Part shown: one piece after another, positions 60,917 to 64,000 of the stretch
Layout of the letters: the number at the start of each line of letters is the position of its first letter
How positions within the stretch are numbered: the stretch's first letter is position 1
Assembly: GCF_002776695.1 (NCBI RefSeq)
Contig: NZ_LFJC01000003.1
Location: forward strand, 7,167,494-7,231,493
Direction: 5' to 3'
From: Bradyrhizobium nitroreducens
GTDB lineage: Bacteria > Pseudomonadota > Alphaproteobacteria > Rhizobiales > Xanthobacteraceae
Length of the DNA stretch: 64,000 nt
Translations under genes and position numbers: made by a program
Notes under the pieces: model-generated
Seen by the model: only the letters and a program-made list of their open reading frames with translations
The model's database searches: none
Told to the model about the DNA's origin: nothing

Positions 60917-63136
60917 TCAATGCCCGGCCGCGCGTTTTGCCGCGGCGTTGTTGAGGACGATCAGGGCATCGACCGCGACGCCCGTCCTGGTGTTGATCAG
61001 GAACGGGTTGATGTCGATCGAGGCGATTCGGTCGCCCGCATCCGCGATCAGATTGGACAGGCCGACCAGCGCTTTCACTGCGGAGGCCTCGTGCAGGGCC
61101 GGCTTGCCGCGGTAGCCGCGCATCTTGATGCCGGCCTTGGTGCGGCCGATCAGGAGCCCTGCCTCGGCCTCGTCCAGTGGCGCGCCGGCGAGCGCGACGT
61201 CCTTCATCAGTTCGATGTCGATGCCGCCGGTACCGAACAGCACGACCGCTCCCATCTCGGCATCGAGCGAGGCCCCGACGACGAGCTCGAGCTCGGCCTT
61301 GACCTGTTGCGCGATCAGGATGCCGTCGAGCTTCGGCTTGCCCTTCAGCTTTGCGACCCGTGCGGTGATGTCGGCGAATGCCTTCTTCACCTCGGCCGCG
61401 CTGTTCAGGTTCAACACCACGCCGCCGATGTCGGATTTGTGCAGGATCTCGGCGCTGACGACTTTCGCCACGACCGGGAAACCGATCTGCTTGGCGATCT
61501 TCGCGGCCTCCGCTGCCGTCTGCGCAATCGCCTCCTTGGAGATCGGAATGCCGTAGGCCTTCAGCAGCTTCTTCGAGGCGACCTCGTCGAGCGCGGCGCC
61601 GCTGGCCGATCTCAGCGCCTTCTCCAGCACGGCGCGCGCTGCGGGCTTCGAGCTGGAGACGATGTCGGGCACTTCTTTCCGCAGCTTCGCATAGGCGAGC
61701 AGCGATTTTATCGCGGTCACCGCCCGGTCCATGCCCTGCATGACGGCGAGATGCGGCAGCGACTTGCGCAACGACTTGGTGAACTCGGTGAAGCCGATCG
61801 ACATCGCGCTGATGTAGATCACGGGCTTGCCGCCCTGGCGCGCCATCTCGTCGACGATGCGCAAATTGCGCTCGCGCAATTCGTGCGGCGCCTTCGGCAG
61901 CTCCGCATCGACGATGACGATGTCGATGTCGGGATCGTCGATCATCAGCTTGATCGACTTCATGTAGACGGAGGGATCGACCACCGCGGCAAAGCCTGCG
62001 TCGAGCGGATTGCCGACGATCGACCCCGGCCCAAGCATCTTCGCCAGCTCGGAGCCGACGTGTGGGCTGAGCGGCGCAAAGTTCAGGCCCTCGGCATAGA
62101 AGGCATCCAGCAGCATGCCGCGCTTGCCGCCGGACAGCGTGACGGCAGCGAGCCGATCGCCCCTGGGAACGGCGGAGTGAACGAAGCACTCGGTCGTTTC
62201 GATCAACTCGTCGAGTCCGCCGACCCGGATCACGCCTTCACGCGTCGCGATCGCGTCGAACGTCTCGATCGAACCTGCCAGCGCGCCGGTGTGCGCCATC
62301 GCCGCGGCGCGCCCGCCCTCGGAGGCGCCGAGCTTGAGCGCGATCACGGGCTTGCTCGCCGCGCGCGCCGCCTTGCAGGCTTTACGAAAGGCCTTGGTGT
62401 TGCGCACCCCTTCGAGGTAGACGACGATCACCTTGATGCTCGGATCCTCGGCGAAATACCGCATCAGATCCGGCGTCTCGAGTCCGGCCTCGTTGCCGGT
62501 CGTCACCATGTAGCCGACGCCGACACCCCGATCTTCCAGCGCTTGCCGGATCGCCATGACGATGGCGCCTGATTGCCCGGCGATCGCCACCGCACCCTGC
62601 TCCATGGTGACGATGCGGTCGTCGATATTGGTGAAGAGCTTTTCGCCGGCGCTCAGATTGCCGAGACAGTTCGGCCCAGTGACGGCAAGCCCCGTTTCGC
62701 GTATGGCCGCCTGCAATTCGGCGGCGAGCTTCTGGCTTTCCTCATCCTGCAGCTCGCTGAAGCCCGAGGTGACGATGGTGGCCGAGCGCGCGCCGGCTGC
62801 GGCGGCATCGCGGATCACCTGGACGGCGAAGCGGGCCGGCACCAGCACCAGGACGTGATCGGGCTTCTCCGGGAGGCTGGCAAAATCCTTGTAGCAGGTG
62901 ACGCCCCAGATCGCGTCGCGCTTGGCGTTGACCGGATAGAGGCCGCCCTCGTAACCGTACTTGATCAGATTATTCCAGATGCGTTCGGCATAATTGCCGG
63001 GCTTGTCGGTCGCTCCCACCAGCACGATGTTGTGCGGGTGCAGCATGGCGTGGATGCCCTTGACGATGTCTCCGGCATCGGGCGGTGGAGACCATGGGCG
63101 CCGAGAAACCGATGCGGCAGGCACTTGAGCTTCCAT
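60917..63136 (-). CDS. ADP-forming acyl-CoA synthetase (acetate--CoA ligase family), fused subunits
   Basis: A 739-residue protein combining the CoA-binding alpha part (about 1-490) and the ATP-grasp beta part (about 500-735) in one chain. 'NIVLVGATDKPGNYAERIW' starts the CoA-binding Rossmann domain, 'AVTGPNCLGN' follows, and the phospho-histidine is in 'MAHTGALAG'. The ATP-grasp part has 'KAYGIPISKEAIA', 'FPVVAKVVSAEILHKSDIGGVVLNL' and 'FGTGGIDIELMKDVA'. It interconverts an acyl-CoA plus ADP and phosphate with acid, CoA and ATP. The acyl specificity is unknown, and no acetyltransferase domain is fused. Confidence 0.93.
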   Translation of the reverse strand: MEAQVPAASVSRRPWSPPPDAGDIVKGIHAMLHPHNIVLVGATDKPGNYAERIWNNLIKYGYEGGLYPVNAKRDAIWGVTCYKDFASLPEKPDHVLVLVPARFAVQVIRDAAAAGARSATIVTSGFSELQDEESQKLAAELQAAIRETGLAVTGPNCLGNLSAGEKLFTNIDDRIVTMEQGAVAIAGQSGAIVMAIRQALEDRGVGVGYMVTTGNEAGLETPDLMRYFAEDPSIKVIVVYLEGVRNTKAFRKACKAARAASKPVIALKLGASEGGRAAAMAHTGALAGSIETFDAIATREGVIRVGGLDELIETTECFVHSAVPRGDRLAAVTLSGGKRGMLLDAFYAEGLNFAPLSPHVGSELAKMLGPGSIVGNPLDAGFAAVVDPSVYMKSIKLMIDDPDIDIVIVDAELPKAPHELRERNLRIVDEMARQGGKPVIYISAMSIGFTEFTKSLRKSLPHLAVMQGMDRAVTAIKSLLAYAKLRKEVPDIVSSSKPAARAVLEKALRSASGAALDEVASKKLLKAYGIPISKEAIAQTAAEAAKIAKQIGFPVVAKVVSAEILHKSDIGGVVLNLNSAAEVKKAFADITARVAKLKGKPKLDGILIAQQVKAELELVVGASLDAEMGAVVLFGTGGIDIELMKDVALAGAPLDEAEAGLLIGRTKAGIKMRGYRGKPALHEASAVKALVGLSNLIADAGDRIASIDINPFLINTRTGVAVDALIVLNNAAAKRAAGH

Positions 63137-63340
63137 GCGCTTCCCTCACTTCTTGTTCTTGTTGCAACGCGCTGTCGTGCGCCGGCTTCGGAGGCTGATC
63201 GTAGCGGGCTCCATGCCGCGCGGCGGAATGGGCAAGGCCTGACGACAAGACCTGATCATGAGGCTAGCATCACGAGACTTTTGGCGAAAGTGCGAACGGT
63301 CCGGCAAGATGCTAGGAAACCGTGACGCATATTCTCTCAA

Positions 63341-64000
63341 ATGGTGATCATGCCGCTTCTGTCCATCGTGGTGCCGACCCTCGATCGTCCCGACACGCTT
63401 CGCCACGCGCTCGCGACCATGGCGTGCCAGCCTGCGCAAGCCGATTGCGAGTTCATCGTTCAGAACAATGGCGGCAATCCCGAGATCGCGAAGATGGTCG
63501 CAGACCTCCAGGACGGGCGTTTCAGGCATTTTGCCAGCGAGACCGTCCTGACCATGACCGACAATTGGGAGGCAGCGCTCGGCCATGCTTCGGGCGAGTA
63601 CATCGCCTTCCTCGGCGACGACGACGGATTGATGCCCTATGCATGCGCCACGGCGTCGAGCGTGCTCGCCGACCGAAAGATCGATCTCCTGAGCTGGGAT
63701 GCCTACAGCTATTACTGGCCGGGCTACTATCATCCGGCCTTCCGCAACCGGCTGCTCGCCGAGATCGACCTGACGTCGTCGGCAAGGCGCGTCTCGTCGC
63801 GAAGCGAGCTGGCGCGCATCTTCTGCTTCCAGGCTCACTATGCGCATCTGCCGATGATCTACAATTCGTTCGTCCGCCGCAGCGTCGTCGACCGGATGCG
63901 CGCGGCCTGCGGCCGCTACTTCATCGGCCTCTCGCCCGACGTCGCATCCGGTATCGCCAACGCCGCGCTGACAGAGAGTTTCGTCCGGCTGTCACGGCCT
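63341..64000 (+). CDS. Glycosyltransferase family 2 (3' part outside window)
   Basis: The frame is open to the right edge (220 codons seen). It begins with 'PLLSIVVPTLDRPDTLRHAL', the GT-A nucleotide-sugar fold of family 2, with 'DCEFIVQNNGGNPEI' next and the metal-binding Asp cluster in 'YIAFLGDDDGLMPYA'. The start could be ATG 63341 or ATG 63350. It should transfer a sugar onto a polysaccharide or lipid acceptor; acceptor unknown. It is divergent from the acyl-CoA synthetase, with a 204-base gap (63137-63340) that should hold both promoters. Confidence 0.88.
   Translation, partial: MVIMPLLSIVVPTLDRPDTLRHALATMACQPAQADCEFIVQNNGGNPEIAKMVADLQDGRFRHFASETVLTMTDNWEAALGHASGEYIAFLGDDDGLMPYACATASSVLADRKIDLLSWDAYSYYWPGYYHPAFRNRLLAEIDLTSSARRVSSRSELARIFCFQAHYAHLPMIYNSFVRRSVVDRMRAACGRYFIGLSPDVASGIANAALTESFVRLSRP

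Noticed and set aside
1-64000. tRNA, rRNA or riboswitch genes
   Set aside because: I found no cloverleaf-like or rRNA-like sequence and no recognisable riboswitch core by eye; a covariance-model search would settle this.

Overview
The window looks like chromosomal DNA from Bradyrhizobium, or a very close relative in Nitrobacteraceae. Base composition is high-GC throughout, apart from a few AT-rich regulatory gaps. The gene families are typical of that genus: TRAP and TctABC solute transporters, an aminoacyl-ACP ligase cluster, a Urt/Fmd amide operon, and MXKDX and DUF6481-type small proteins. The intergenic spaces carry several families of rhizobial dispersed palindromic repeats. I see no rRNA, tRNA, CRISPR array, transposase or prophage, so this reads as core-like chromosome.

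Layout. 1-7.2 kb: two TRAP dicarboxylate-type transporter operons on the minus strand. The first faces a GntR/FCD regulator across a perfect palindromic operator. Between the operons is an orphan 146-residue gene with a near-consensus promoter. 7.5-10.1 kb: small secreted or membrane proteins. 10.4-16.9 kb: a TauD-like dioxygenase, a secreted caspase-like protein with six internal repeats and a C-terminal FGE/sulfatase-modifying-factor fold, a small secreted protein, a Rieske oxygenase and an N-acetylmuramoyl-alanine amidase. 16.9-28.4 kb: CPA1 antiporter, class A beta-lactamase, NTF2-like and GFA proteins, a second secreted caspase-like protein, a DUF1345 membrane protein, farnesyl diphosphate synthase, mtgA, rpmF and a GGDEF/EAL protein with a degenerate GGDEF motif. 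28.5-34.7 kb: a TctABC transporter and a four-PAS GGDEF-EAL protein.

35-41 kb holds a GNAT-like acyltransferase, a class II aminoacyl-tRNA-synthetase homologue that charges a carrier protein with an amino acid, an acyl-CoA dehydrogenase-like flavoprotein and, divergently, the carrier protein itself. mtnP and mtnA (methylthioadenosine salvage) follow. The carrier-protein cluster is the best candidate for a pathway whose product is unknown.

41-56.7 kb: a HAD hydrolase, a trypsin-like protease, an EthA-like flavin monooxygenase, and then a nitrogen/amide module. A LuxR-type response regulator overlaps a 1123-residue sensor in which a complete NCS1 nucleobase-permease-like domain is fused, through a cysteine-rich segment, to a hybrid histidine kinase. 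Divergent from it is a plus-strand urtABCDE-fmdA-fmdB-amiE operon for uptake and hydrolysis of urea or short amides. The fused permease-kinase may read the substrate that the operon imports.

56.9-64 kb: an autotransporter, an orphan MCE/MlaD protein, an ADP-forming acyl-CoA synthetase and a glycosyltransferase cut by the window edge.
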